In this document: one piece after another, positions 54,201-61,919 of the stretch
Layout of the letters: each line of letters opens with the position of its first letter
Numbering within the stretch: the stretch's first letter is position 1
Assembly: GCF_037577855.1 (NCBI RefSeq)
Contig: NZ_JBAKFX010000006.1
Span: 62,001-126,000 of the forward strand
Origin: Dethiothermospora halolimnae
GTDB lineage: Bacteria > Bacillota > Clostridia > Tissierellales > VENL01
DNA: 64,000 bases
Reading direction: 5' to 3'
Made by a program: the position numbers and the translations under genes
The notes under the pieces: model-generated
What the model saw: the letters and a program-made list of their open reading frames with translations, nothing else
Told to the model about the DNA's origin: nothing
Database searches by the model: none

Positions 54201-54470
54201 TTGTATTACATATGGTTTTATTATAGGGGAAAAAGAAAAGGTGAGGCTTTAGAATTGTATCAAACTCCATTAAAAGAGACACCTGTTTTATTGACTAAAG
54301 ATAGGATGAATGAAATAATTGAATTAGTGGATTTAATACTTGTTGAGAGTGATGAAAATAATAGAAAATTATTAGAAACAAGAATTGATAAAATTATATA
54401 CCAAATATATGATCTCAACGATAAAGAAATAAAAAAAATTGATGAGATTGTACATAAAAAAGGTTTTTAA
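51234..54470 (+). CDS. Eco57I-type DNA methyltransferase/restriction protein
   Basis: A 1,078-residue protein with an N6-adenine methyltransferase core: AdoMet motif I DPAVGSGAF (D438) and catalytic NPPY (N626, IVIGNPPYVGEKG). A TaqI-like specificity region follows (about 790–1060; VNQGIVSG, KPFYKNSDISRY, LLAILNSKLYYIWFYYRGKR). The first 150 residues contain NDLIVMTVELKRNTS with E75-x-K77, which could be a nuclease-like PD-(D/E)XK relic as in type IIG enzymes. By eye this is only suggestive. With the PLD helicase it forms a restriction or BREX/DISARM-like pair. Confidence 0.88.
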   Translation: MNTAKISILKETFDNKFNIKRFRKFTRDFLNEPEMLKEARHTDIWKEYEDHIKAYYIIAKYTDNEDNDLIVMTVELKRNTSVDRARSMQRNFISKVLDNNNLDAAVVAFYTEDEPSWRLSFVRLDYTLTENGIDLKLTPAKRYSYLVGENEPNHTVKEQLRYIFKDDNHNPTLEDIQDVFSVEKVTKDFFNQYKEKYLELKETIHISFLDASIEERFCKKFLGQILFLYFLQKRGWLGVGKKEQWGNGDKNYIRNQFNLVIEKEQNFYTDFLAKLFRSLNDSARVLFSKELDCKVPFLNGDLFDTIGKYDVIINNSYFSNDSNTGLLDILDTYNFTVNENDPIEIDVGIDPEMLGEIFQRLLDVKERKDTGSFYTPKEIVHYMCQESLINYLVNECDKDYNFIKKFINECYNDFPIDEYSFQFQEKVEKALQTITVIDPAVGSGAFLLAMVIDIVKIRKSISPDKSNYQLKLETIENSIFGVDIQPSAVDIAKLRLNLTLIIDEKDVKKNPTPLPNLNYNICWGNSLIDEIEGIDMNDIDINSENILKLIKMEKDFFKTHTKKNKLTLKRKIEEHIVSIIAKTSKAKIYDIYNYLKMDNTHRYFLWKLNFPRVFKEKGGFDIVIGNPPYVGEKGNKEIFRPIANTSFGKKYYKGKMDLFYFFFHKGIDICREGGIIEFITTNYYTTANGATTLRLDFKNRTNVLKLLNFNELRIFESALGQHNLITLLEKGCLKENLDTEIVNVKKEGYADNRNLKKILENIDDETDYFIKDKTSLFDGEEAYMRIIEGSDSYLNSILNKISKGIKIGEICNVNQGIVSGADKLSNRHINKFGVKGRKGEGIFVLNEDEIREKNFQIQEKELLKPFYKNSDISRYKSNINTDKKIIYIDRKLKNIGDKFPNLEKHFRKYYPILSQRREVKKGSIEFFHLQWGRNEKIFRGEKIIAPQRNKLNTFAYNDNLWYSSADVYYITPKDNSIELKYLLAILNSKLYYIWFYYRGKRKGEALELYQTPLKETPVLLTKDRMNEIIELVDLILVESDENNRKLLETRIDKIIYQIYDLNDKEIKKIDEIVHKKGF

Positions 54471-54593
54471 TTATAGAAAGTACTGTTAAAAAATATAATT
54501 TTAAACATTAAAAAAGGAAAAAAGAAACTGTTACAACAGAAGAATTGAAGAAATTAAGATATATATTAAATGATATGGATTTATAATAACGAA

Positions 54594-54661
54594 AAGTAGC
54601 AATTTTACTACTTTTTTCTTTTTGAAGGATTTTCAACACACATTATAAAAATAATACATTG
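54594..54661 (+). repeat. Flanking direct repeat, copy 1 (with terminator)
   Basis: AGTAG-CAATTTTA-CTACT plus T6, then AGGATTTTCAA and ACATTG. About 68 bases are repeated imperfectly at 55699–55767, on the far side of the gene at 54774. The AT-rich 120 bases before it hold a possible remnant ending ETVTTEELKKLRYILNDMDL. Confidence 0.65.
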
Positions 54662-54700
54662 ATATGTATTAAAACGATGGCAAAATGTAAAATGCTTTTT

Positions 54701-54742
54701 GAAATAGTCGAAAATTTTTTTGAAATAGTCGAAAATTTTTTT
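54701..54742. repeat. 21-base tandem repeat, two units
   Basis: GAAATAGTCGAAAATTTTTT plus one T occurs twice head to tail, and a third unit starts (GAA). It lies 31 bases ahead of the next start codon, where regulators often bind. Confidence 0.8.
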
Positions 54743-54773
54743 GAACATATTTGAATTATTGAGGAGTGGGAAA

Positions 54774-55604
54774 ATGATATTTGACATAACATCTCAATTA
54801 ACTAGCCGAGAATTTTTATGCAGTTTTCTAGAAATAGATAATAAAGAGGTAGATACTTTTATTGAAAAGGTTGATGATCATATTTGTGTTGATTCATTTC
54901 TTGACTATGTAGGTAGGTCATTAGAAAACAGAGATATTAGTGACATGTATCTATCTGTAATTCATATTACTACTAATGATGATGAATGCCAAACAATCAG
55001 AGATATTGGACTTGTTAATCTTCAACAAGCATTGACTATGGATACCCCTCTAAGACGATATCTGAAACGCTACAATATTCAGTTCGATATATACAATCAC
55101 CTTATGTGCATCAATAACAACTGTCATGAAATAACGTATGACTCATCATTTTTTGAGACTGAAACAGCTATTGGGAAACTGAATAGTGTGGCTAGGAAAA
55201 TATATTTTGATCACCAGATAAACGGCTTTTTTTGTGTAAGAGATGCAAAAGGTTATGGTGGATATGTTCATTTGAGACCTGAGATAATTTACGATATAGC
55301 TCAGTTAGGAAGCAATCCTTATGATTTTGAGCGAATGTGGATACAAAATAATAAACCGTATCTGATCAAGTTTAATGCACCTGTAGAGTACTTTACATAT
55401 TACTCATTCTACGGGGATATAGACGAATTCAAAGAAGATTACGGGGATAAAATGGAATTAAAGAAATGGTTAGTTAAAAATGCTTTATTAGTTAACTGGG
55501 AATACTATAATTTTGGCGAGTGTCCGCATGAAATCATGGCGTACCTGAAACCTGAAGTATCTATACCATTTAAACTTATTACTGATATACAGCCCATTCT
55601 ATAA
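54774..55604 (+). CDS. Unknown protein, possibly ADP-ribosyltransferase-like
   Basis: A 276-residue protein. SVIHITTNDDECQTIRDIGL followed by NLQQAL resembles the H-x-T...I...GL opening of ART/DarT/RES-type folds, and GFFCVRDAKGYGGYVHLRPE could be the second strand pair. No E-x-E is certain, so this is a weak guess. GAGGAGTGGG at 54761–54770 sets ATG 54774. The gene is somewhat richer in G+C than its neighbours and is bracketed by 68-base direct repeats, so it was probably acquired as a unit. Confidence 0.5.
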   Translation: MIFDITSQLTSREFLCSFLEIDNKEVDTFIEKVDDHICVDSFLDYVGRSLENRDISDMYLSVIHITTNDDECQTIRDIGLVNLQQALTMDTPLRRYLKRYNIQFDIYNHLMCINNNCHEITYDSSFFETETAIGKLNSVARKIYFDHQINGFFCVRDAKGYGGYVHLRPEIIYDIAQLGSNPYDFERMWIQNNKPYLIKFNAPVEYFTYYSFYGDIDEFKEDYGDKMELKKWLVKNALLVNWEYYNFGECPHEIMAYLKPEVSIPFKLITDIQPIL

Positions 55605-55698
55605 GAAAAATGTATTTATTTGAACCGATTACTGCTTTGCTTTTTAACATTTGAATAAAGATTATAGACAGATTTATTTAAATCTTAGTTTAAATTAT

Positions 55699-55767
55699 AA
55701 GTAGCACTCTTGCTACTTTTTTTCTTTTCTAAAGATTTTCAATCCACGCTATAGAAATCATACATTG
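55699..55767 (+). repeat. Flanking direct repeat, copy 2 (with terminator)
   Basis: AAGTAGC-ACTCTT-GCTACTT plus T7, then AGATTTTCAATCCACGCTAT and ACATTG. It parallels 54594–54661. Confidence 0.65.
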
Positions 55768-56123
55768 GAATATTATGTCTAAATAAGGGGTGCATAATAA
55801 TATAAATAAAAAAACAAAACACATATCAAGAAATAATTTACAATTCCCCTATAATATGATAAACTTAAAATAGTTTCCAATTTATACCTAGAGGTAAATA
55901 AATGAAAAAGGAGATGAGATAAATGGGCATAGGAAACAAAATGAATAAAATAATAAAATTAGAAATAAAAACATGATTCAAATAAAGCATAAATAAAGAG
56001 TTAAAAAATACAAAAGTATTTTAAAATTAAATAAGTCAGCACCTGCTATCATTTTGTTTTCTATGCTCTAAATGATAGAAAGGGGCTACAACTATGGTAA
56101 TCTTTTATGATACCTCTTAGTTG
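55768..56123 (+). other. Gene-free stretch with short leader-like ORF
   Basis: AAAGGAGATGAG followed by ATG 55923 reads a 17-codon ORF (MGIGNKMNKIIKLEIKT). It is too short to judge and may be a remnant or leader. Nothing else coding is seen. Confidence 0.35.
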
Positions 56124-56179
56124 AATAAGTTTATAAAACCTGCAGTGATGGAGGTTTATTTGTGTTTTATAAATTTATT
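56124..56179 (+). promoter_or_regulatory. Long leader hairpin with alternative fold
   Basis: AATAAGTTTATAAAAC (56124–56139) pairs with GTTTTATAAATTTATT (56164–56179), giving 16 bp with one G-U. Inside, AAACCT and AGGTTT (56136–56157) can form a competing hairpin. It lies 170 bases ahead of the polymerase-like gene. Confidence 0.6.
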
Positions 56180-56233
56180 TGATTAGGAGGTTTTTTATTT
56201 GTAATTTGCTTTTTAAATGGAAGTGGTATATAG

Positions 56234-56268
56234 GAATATTGCTTCATTCCATTCGCAATATTCTCTTT
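56234..56268 (+). terminator. Terminator ahead of the polymerase-like gene
   Basis: GAATATTGC and GCAATATTC form a 9-bp stem followed by TCTTTTTG, 80 bases upstream of the start codon. Transcripts from upstream would have to pass it. Confidence 0.75.
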
Positions 56269-56349
56269 TTGTGGCAGTATGATACTTTAAGGTATAAAAA
56301 TTATAAAACTATAAAATAGTCTACGGACTTAAAATTGGAGGCTGATACA

Positions 56350-59300
56350 ATGGATTTTGTAAAGGTTTTAAAGTTAACACAGGGGAATTTAGATTCTAAT
56401 GATAAAGTCACAGATATTAAGGATGATAATATAACGAGAATAAGTAGATATAATTTTTTAATAAAAGCTCTAGAAACTTTTAACAATAAAAAATTTAATA
56501 GTGATGAATTAATTACACAATTTATCAAGATAAATCTTTCAGTAGATAAAGAAAAAGCAAAAGAGCAATGGTTTGATGGTGTAGAGTATGATGGACATAT
56601 TTATAAGGCTTGGTTTGCTACAGTAGGTGGTATGAAAAAAGAAAATAATGGAATATGTGACACTATATTTATTAGGGAAGATTATGAAGGTTTTGCAGAG
56701 ATAGTAGAAAGATTAATATCTTTAGATAAGTTTTCAGAACTTGAACAAGAAGAAAGGATAATCTGTATTAATAAAGATGTGATAAGTAGATTGAGTTTAA
56801 TTACTTCTGATCTAATCACTGAAATAGATATGCCAAACTTTATTGTACTCCCAACGGCAACGATAGAGTGGGTAAGAGATTATAAAACTGTTAAACCAAT
56901 TAAATATGAAGTAGAGGATAAAAAAGGCAATATGATAGAAAAGATTGATTATGAACTAGTAGATTACCACTTTGACACCAAGAAGATTGATGAAGATGGA
57001 GAAAAAATTGATGAAATAGAAGCTTTTGATGGTGGAGGAATAGCAACTCCTAAAGTCTTTAATAGTATTGGTAACTCTCTTAAAAGAGATGATATTGAAT
57101 TTGCCATTATCAGAGGATATTCAAATGCTATGAAGGGTTTAATTACAAAGTTTGATATTATTAAATATTTAGATTCAATGTATGAAGGGGATACAGAATA
57201 CTGTAGAAAGATAAATGGAAGGTATGAATTATTAGATAGATGGAATGATTGGCAAGTAGTGACTGATAATACTATGTTACTTAATGAGAGTATGGTTAAG
57301 TTAGCTAAGTATTTTGATGATATGAAGGATTATAAGGATAGACTTGAAAAGGTGGAACCTAAATATAAAGACATAATAAAAAAATTATATATAACTAAAG
57401 TTAATAAGCCAGATAAAGATATAGGAGATTATAGAAGGAGTAATTATCAAGTGATGAATTCATTGGCATTAACACTCCAAGATTATGCTGAGTTGACAAA
57501 GCAAGATAGAAAAGTATTTAAAAAAATATTAAAGCCCTTTGACTATGAGGCAACGACTAAAGAATTTATAGAGAATATAGATTATATTAAGTTATTCTAT
57601 AATCAATGTGTTAATAGGGAAGTTGATGAAAGTGATGATGATTTTGAAGAGAAGATATTTGACAAGTGTAGTAATGTAGTGGATAAAAGTCATGAGTTAA
57701 TAAATATTAATCCTGAATTTGTAAAACTAAACTATGTTAAAAGAAATCTAAGAAGGTTAATAGAGAAAAAAGTCAGAGAGTTAGCCTGTGGTAAGGTTAC
57801 TATAAAAGCAAAATATCAATATATGGCTATAGATCCTATAAGTTATATGAACTTTGCTATGACTAGAAATCAAGGAACAAATGGCTTATTAGAAGGAGAG
57901 TTTTATAGTGGCGATTGCAAAGATGGAGATATTAGAACCATACAAAGATGTCCCCAGTCTGCCTATTCTGAAGTACATAATGTTAAATTCATTAGCAATA
58001 GTTTCTTAGATACATGGTTATGTAAGAGTAAAGAATTAATATATTTCAATCAAAAATCAGATATCCAAAACCTATTATCCTCAGCTGATTTTGATGGGGA
58101 TGCTTGTACTGTAATAGATGAGCCTATAATAAGAAATACAGTGGTAACCCCTAAAGATGGTAAATACTTTATAGCACTTAATGATGGGAAAAAACAAGAA
58201 TTGCCATATAACAAAGAAAATAGATTTGAAAGCACATATGAAGCAGCAGGAAATTTAATAGGAAAAATAGCTTTAAAAGCAGCAAATATTAATTGTGAAT
58301 GTCAATTAGCACCTAGTTTCTATGATACTGTTAATAAAAAGTTTATTGATTGGTATGACCTTAAAGTAGAGTTTGACCTTGAGGAAAAAGGAGATGAATT
58401 TAAAGATTATATTAAGGAAAAAAAGGAAACTGGAGAGTTTGTTGAGGGTTGGAAACCAGAAAAAGAATTAAGACAACATATGAAAAATAAGTTTTATGAA
58501 CATGAAAAAGAGATATATACAGTTTTATATAACTCTATGATGGCAATTGATGCTGTAAAAACATTAGTTTTTCCTACAAAGAAAGATTTAGAGATACTAG
58601 ATAAAAAATATTATAAAAAGGTTAATTTTTTAAAGTATAGAGAGAATAACAAAGATGTAGATTTAGATCAGTATTATTATAGTAAAAATAACTTATTAGA
58701 TAAATTCGCTAATTTATGTGTTCAAAATAAATTTTTAGATATTATAGAAAATAATATAAAGGATAGACCTAAGTTTTCCGATAGAAGTGATTTATTACAA
58801 AAGTGTTTTTCTAATGATAATTATGACAAAGATGATTATGATGCTTGTTATAAAGAAATAGAAAAATTATATGAAGATTATAATTCAGAAAGAAAAGTAG
58901 CAGAAAGAGAATGTAGTAAAGCTAATAGAAAGTTATATAAAGAAAAAAGATATTATCAAGATGAACTTGGAACTTGGGATAAATGGATTAAAGAGTCCCA
59001 TGAAATTCAAAGAGAAGAAAATAAACAAGAGAAATATAAGAAATATAAGGAGATTGATAAAAAATATATTCCTATAGGTGAAAATATCATAGATAATTTT
59101 GATATGGCAACAATATGTGAATGTATTTCTAACCTATCAAAATGTACAGAGAACTTTATAATATCTTTATTTTGGAAGTGTTTTAGTTATGTACATAAAA
59201 AGGGAACTAATATGAGGTATATATATGAAAAATATACTGAGGAAGATGGTCAAAATAAAGAAAAATTTGATATTGAATATTTATATGAAAAGTATATAAG

Positions 59301-59616
59301 ACAAGAGGTGAGAGGATTTAATAATAGTAATGTTATAGAAAATATTGCAACTGAAAATAAAGTAAGACTAGAATTAGAGAAAAAAGTGAGATTTAAAATG
59401 AATGAGTATAGTGTAGTTGATGAAATAGAAGAAGGATTAGAAAAGGGGGAATATAAACTAAGTTTAGATGATAATAGAATAGAATCGTTTGAAGAGTTTA
59501 AAGAATTAATAGAGGATAAAGATAGTCTAGCAGTAGTTGGCTTTCAAAAAAGAAAAGATGGGACAAATTCAATTGCTAAAACATCATTTGGTGTCATGGT
59601 TAAGGTTGAGGAATAG
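56350..59616 (+). CDS. Two-barrel single-chain RNA polymerase-like protein
   Basis: A 1,088-residue protein with, in order, the core signatures of the QDE-1/YonO polymerase superfamily. D227-G-G-G-I-A-T-P opens the first barrel region, and IR255GYSNAMK262G follows. Then come GDIRTIQR533-C-P535 and SSAD580-F-D582-G-D584, the triad that binds catalytic magnesium. An N-terminal YDGHIYKAWFATVGGMKKEN also fits the family. The C-terminal 450 residues are helical and charged. The family makes RNA from DNA (YonO) or RNA (QDE-1) templates, so the template here is unknown. ATG 56350 follows TTGGAGG, and the upstream TTG lies in that box. Hairpins frame the gene, and a helicase gene follows. Confidence 0.8.
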   Translation: MDFVKVLKLTQGNLDSNDKVTDIKDDNITRISRYNFLIKALETFNNKKFNSDELITQFIKINLSVDKEKAKEQWFDGVEYDGHIYKAWFATVGGMKKENNGICDTIFIREDYEGFAEIVERLISLDKFSELEQEERIICINKDVISRLSLITSDLITEIDMPNFIVLPTATIEWVRDYKTVKPIKYEVEDKKGNMIEKIDYELVDYHFDTKKIDEDGEKIDEIEAFDGGGIATPKVFNSIGNSLKRDDIEFAIIRGYSNAMKGLITKFDIIKYLDSMYEGDTEYCRKINGRYELLDRWNDWQVVTDNTMLLNESMVKLAKYFDDMKDYKDRLEKVEPKYKDIIKKLYITKVNKPDKDIGDYRRSNYQVMNSLALTLQDYAELTKQDRKVFKKILKPFDYEATTKEFIENIDYIKLFYNQCVNREVDESDDDFEEKIFDKCSNVVDKSHELININPEFVKLNYVKRNLRRLIEKKVRELACGKVTIKAKYQYMAIDPISYMNFAMTRNQGTNGLLEGEFYSGDCKDGDIRTIQRCPQSAYSEVHNVKFISNSFLDTWLCKSKELIYFNQKSDIQNLLSSADFDGDACTVIDEPIIRNTVVTPKDGKYFIALNDGKKQELPYNKENRFESTYEAAGNLIGKIALKAANINCECQLAPSFYDTVNKKFIDWYDLKVEFDLEEKGDEFKDYIKEKKETGEFVEGWKPEKELRQHMKNKFYEHEKEIYTVLYNSMMAIDAVKTLVFPTKKDLEILDKKYYKKVNFLKYRENNKDVDLDQYYYSKNNLLDKFANLCVQNKFLDIIENNIKDRPKFSDRSDLLQKCFSNDNYDKDDYDACYKEIEKLYEDYNSERKVAERECSKANRKLYKEKRYYQDELGTWDKWIKESHEIQREENKQEKYKKYKEIDKKYIPIGENIIDNFDMATICECISNLSKCTENFIISLFWKCFSYVHKKGTNMRYIYEKYTEEDGQNKEKFDIEYLYEKYIRQEVRGFNNSNVIENIATENKVRLELEKKVRFKMNEYSVVDEIEEGLEKGEYKLSLDDNRIESFEEFKELIEDKDSLAVVGFQKRKDGTNSIAKTSFGVMVKVEE

Positions 59617-59648
59617 GGGCTTAACGCTCCGCTACCCCTATTCCCTTT
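59611..59648 (+). terminator. Terminator overlapping the polymerase-like gene stop
   Basis: GAATAGGGG and CCCCTATTC (59611–59619, 59635–59643) form a stem, then CTTTTTGTGG. The same TTTTTGTGG tail follows the upstream terminator at 56263. Confidence 0.75.
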
Positions 59649-59700
59649 TTGTGGAGCATGAATTATAAATAAATAAAAATTATAAGGAGGTCAATAAAAT

Positions 59701-59889
59701 ATGGATAATGGAACGATTGTAATATTATTAGAACGAATGGCAGGATGGCTTATGTTTAATAGGTTTCATAAACTAGGGGAAAAGAAAGATTTAAAAGATC
59801 TTAATAGAAAAATTTATATATTTAAAGATTCATCTAAATTAAGGCAAGCTATGAATGAGTATGAAAACTATAAACATATAGTTAATTAG
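59701..59889 (+). CDS. Small unknown protein of the polymerase cassette
   Basis: A 62-residue basic protein (MDNGTIVILLERMAGWLMFNRF..., KDLNRKIYIFKDSSKLRQAMN) with a perfect AAGGAGGTC box. It lies between the polymerase-like and helicase genes and ends 15 bases before the helicase start. No family is recognised. Confidence 0.65.
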   Translation: MDNGTIVILLERMAGWLMFNRFHKLGEKKDLKDLNRKIYIFKDSSKLRQAMNEYENYKHIVN

Positions 59890-59904
59890 AGGAAAGTGGG
59901 TGAC

Positions 59905-61455
59905 ATGTATATGGGGATAAAAGCAAAAAACAGCAATAAAAGAGTAAGTGAAGTAATTACTATTGATGAAATAAAGAAGTGGGATAAGGGCGATATAATA
60001 ACAGTTAAGGCTGGAACAGGAAAAGGAAAAAGTTATTTTATTAAAAATTTATTATATGCATTTGCGAAGAAACGTAATAAGAAAATATTATTTTTAATAC
60101 ATAGGATAAATTGTGTAAATCAGTTTGAAAAAGAAATAATAAGAGACAAGAAAACAGATGTTATAGATATTAAAACATATCAGAAAATAGAAGCTTTATA
60201 TAATAATCATAAAAAAAGTTTTAATTTTTCTGAATATGAATATATAGTTTGTGATGAATTTCATTATTTTATGAGTGATGCTGCATTTAATAAAACAACA
60301 GATATATCACTTAATTTAATACTTGAAGAGAATGATAAAACCAAAATTTTCATGAGTGCAACTGGTGACTACATGAAAGCCTATATAAATAATGTAAAGA
60401 ATAAAGAAACAAATGATTATGAGCTTCCTATAAAATACGATTTTATAGAAGAATTGACTTTTTTTAATAAAGATGAAACTATAGAAAAATTTATTAAAAA
60501 AGCTATAGAGAAAAAAATTAAAACAATATTTTTTATACAATCTGCCACAAAAGCATATAATTTTTATAAGAAATATAAAAGGAATTGTTTATTTAATTGT
60601 GGTAAGTCAGATAAACATTATAAATATGTTGATAAGAATAAAATTGATAATATGCTTGAAAATGAAAGATTTGATGATTTAATATTAATAACAACAACTT
60701 GTATGGATGCTGGGGTTAACATTAAGGATGAAGAAGTGGAACATGTAGTCTGTGATGTTAAGGACATAGGAGTTTTAATTCAATGTATAGGGAGGAAAAG
60801 AATACAAAATAGTAAGGAAAAAATATATTTATATATAAAGACAATTACTAATAAACAGTTAGGGGGAATGAAGTCTCAATTGAAATTGAAAGTTGCAAAA
60901 GCTGACTATCTAAGAAAACATACGGTTAAAGAATATATACTAAAATATCCTAGACAAAATGATATTAATAATATTGTTTATGCTGATATTGTAGAGGAGG
61001 CAGATAAAAGTACTCATAAAGTAAATGAACTAATGTATTTTAAATGTATTTGTGATTGTGCTAATATTGGTACAATGTTATTTTATAAAAAATTTGGTTA
61101 TTGTAAGTATATAGCAGATATGTTTGGATTTATCGATCAGCAAGGTTATCCTGATTATGATATAATTGATGAAAGATATAAGAAGAAGACATTAGAAGAT
61201 TATCTGGAAAGTATTGTTGGTAAAAAATTGTATAGAAATGAACAAAAGAAATTAGCTAAAAGGGTTAATATAAAACGCAATGGAAGATTATTAAAGAGTG
61301 CAGAATCATTAAATAGTTGCTTTAAAGAGGAAAAAATCCATTACATAGTTGATAACAATAAGGGTAATGTTGATTGGAGAAGAAAACTAGAAGATGGATC
61401 TAACAATAAGTATCGTGGCAAAAAGTATTGGATAGTTTTTAAGTTAGTATCATAA
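59905..61455 (+). CDS. SF2 helicase of the polymerase cassette
   Basis: A 516-residue protein with Walker A AGTGKGKS (K42), motif II D117-E-F-H, motif III MSATG, and the second lobe with TTCMDAGVNI and QCIGRKRIQ. This is a DEAD/DEAH-like SF2 helicase of compact type. The C-terminal 150 residues (KTLEDYLESIVGKKLYRNEQ...) are a separate basic domain. The start may be GTG 59896 or ATG 59905. It directly follows the small gene, so it is expressed with it. It may unwind template or product for the polymerase-like protein, which is inference from position. Confidence 0.82.
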   Translation: MYMGIKAKNSNKRVSEVITIDEIKKWDKGDIITVKAGTGKGKSYFIKNLLYAFAKKRNKKILFLIHRINCVNQFEKEIIRDKKTDVIDIKTYQKIEALYNNHKKSFNFSEYEYIVCDEFHYFMSDAAFNKTTDISLNLILEENDKTKIFMSATGDYMKAYINNVKNKETNDYELPIKYDFIEELTFFNKDETIEKFIKKAIEKKIKTIFFIQSATKAYNFYKKYKRNCLFNCGKSDKHYKYVDKNKIDNMLENERFDDLILITTTCMDAGVNIKDEEVEHVVCDVKDIGVLIQCIGRKRIQNSKEKIYLYIKTITNKQLGGMKSQLKLKVAKADYLRKHTVKEYILKYPRQNDINNIVYADIVEEADKSTHKVNELMYFKCICDCANIGTMLFYKKFGYCKYIADMFGFIDQQGYPDYDIIDERYKKKTLEDYLESIVGKKLYRNEQKKLAKRVNIKRNGRLLKSAESLNSCFKEEKIHYIVDNNKGNVDWRRKLEDGSNNKYRGKKYWIVFKLVS

Positions 61456-61600
61456 GATGTTTGATTGGCAAGAAATTGGATGTAATGCTCTTTAAAGAAC
61501 TTATCACCCTAAAAATTGCCAAGCATGAATTTACAAGTAATGTTAAAGAAATATTATACTATATAAAAAGAAAAATAAAAAACTATATGCAAAGGGGGTT

Positions 61601-61650
61601 TGGGGGAAATGCAAAAGACACGGAACGATAGTGGAGTGTCCTTTCCCCCA
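61601..61650 (+). ncRNA. Nested structured hairpin
   Basis: TGGGGGAAA and TTTCCCCCA form an outer 9-bp stem. GACAC and GTGTC form an inner stem, with asymmetric A-rich internal loops. There is no T run after it. It lies between the helicase gene and a true terminator, in a 300-base gene-free gap, and may be a structured RNA or replication/packaging site. Confidence 0.5.
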
Positions 61651-61680
61651 ATAACATAGTAGAGTTAAAGAGTTGTTATT

Positions 61681-61716
61681 AACTATCTATTCCAACTGGA
61701 GTAGGTAGTTTTTTTA
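61681..61716 (+). terminator. Terminator before the small membrane gene
   Basis: AACTATCTATTCC, AACT, GGAGTAGGTAGTT (13 bp with wobbles), then T7. Confidence 0.82.
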
Positions 61717-61757
61717 TGTTTAAAATTAAATTAATTAAAGATAGGAGGATCTATACT

Positions 61758-61919
61758 ATGGAAGTATTAGAAATGATAATGGAGGAGATAGGAAGAGTTA
61801 GCTTAGGGTTATGCGGACTCTTAGTATTGAGTTTTTTAATTGAAGGGATAGATAAGGGGGTAAAATGGGTTGCAAATAGAGTTAATAAAATTAGAAAAGC
61901 TAATTCCATACGCAAATAA
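61758..61919 (+). CDS. Small single-helix membrane protein
   Basis: A 53-residue protein with a hydrophobic helix (SLGLCGLLVLSFLIEGI) and a basic C terminus. AGGAGG at 61743–61748 gives ATG 61758 rather than ATG 61716. Its last 50 bases overlap the ParB-methyltransferase gene, so translation may be coupled. Unknown function. Confidence 0.6.
   Translation: MEVLEMIMEEIGRVSLGLCGLLVLSFLIEGIDKGVKWVANRVNKIRKANSIRK

Noticed and set aside
58060..58120. DFDGD as part of the cell's own RNA polymerase beta-prime subunit
   Set aside because: The protein lacks the other beta-prime regions, is not beside rpoB, and also has the first-barrel DGGG/IRG/KG series in the same chain, as in QDE-1/YonO.
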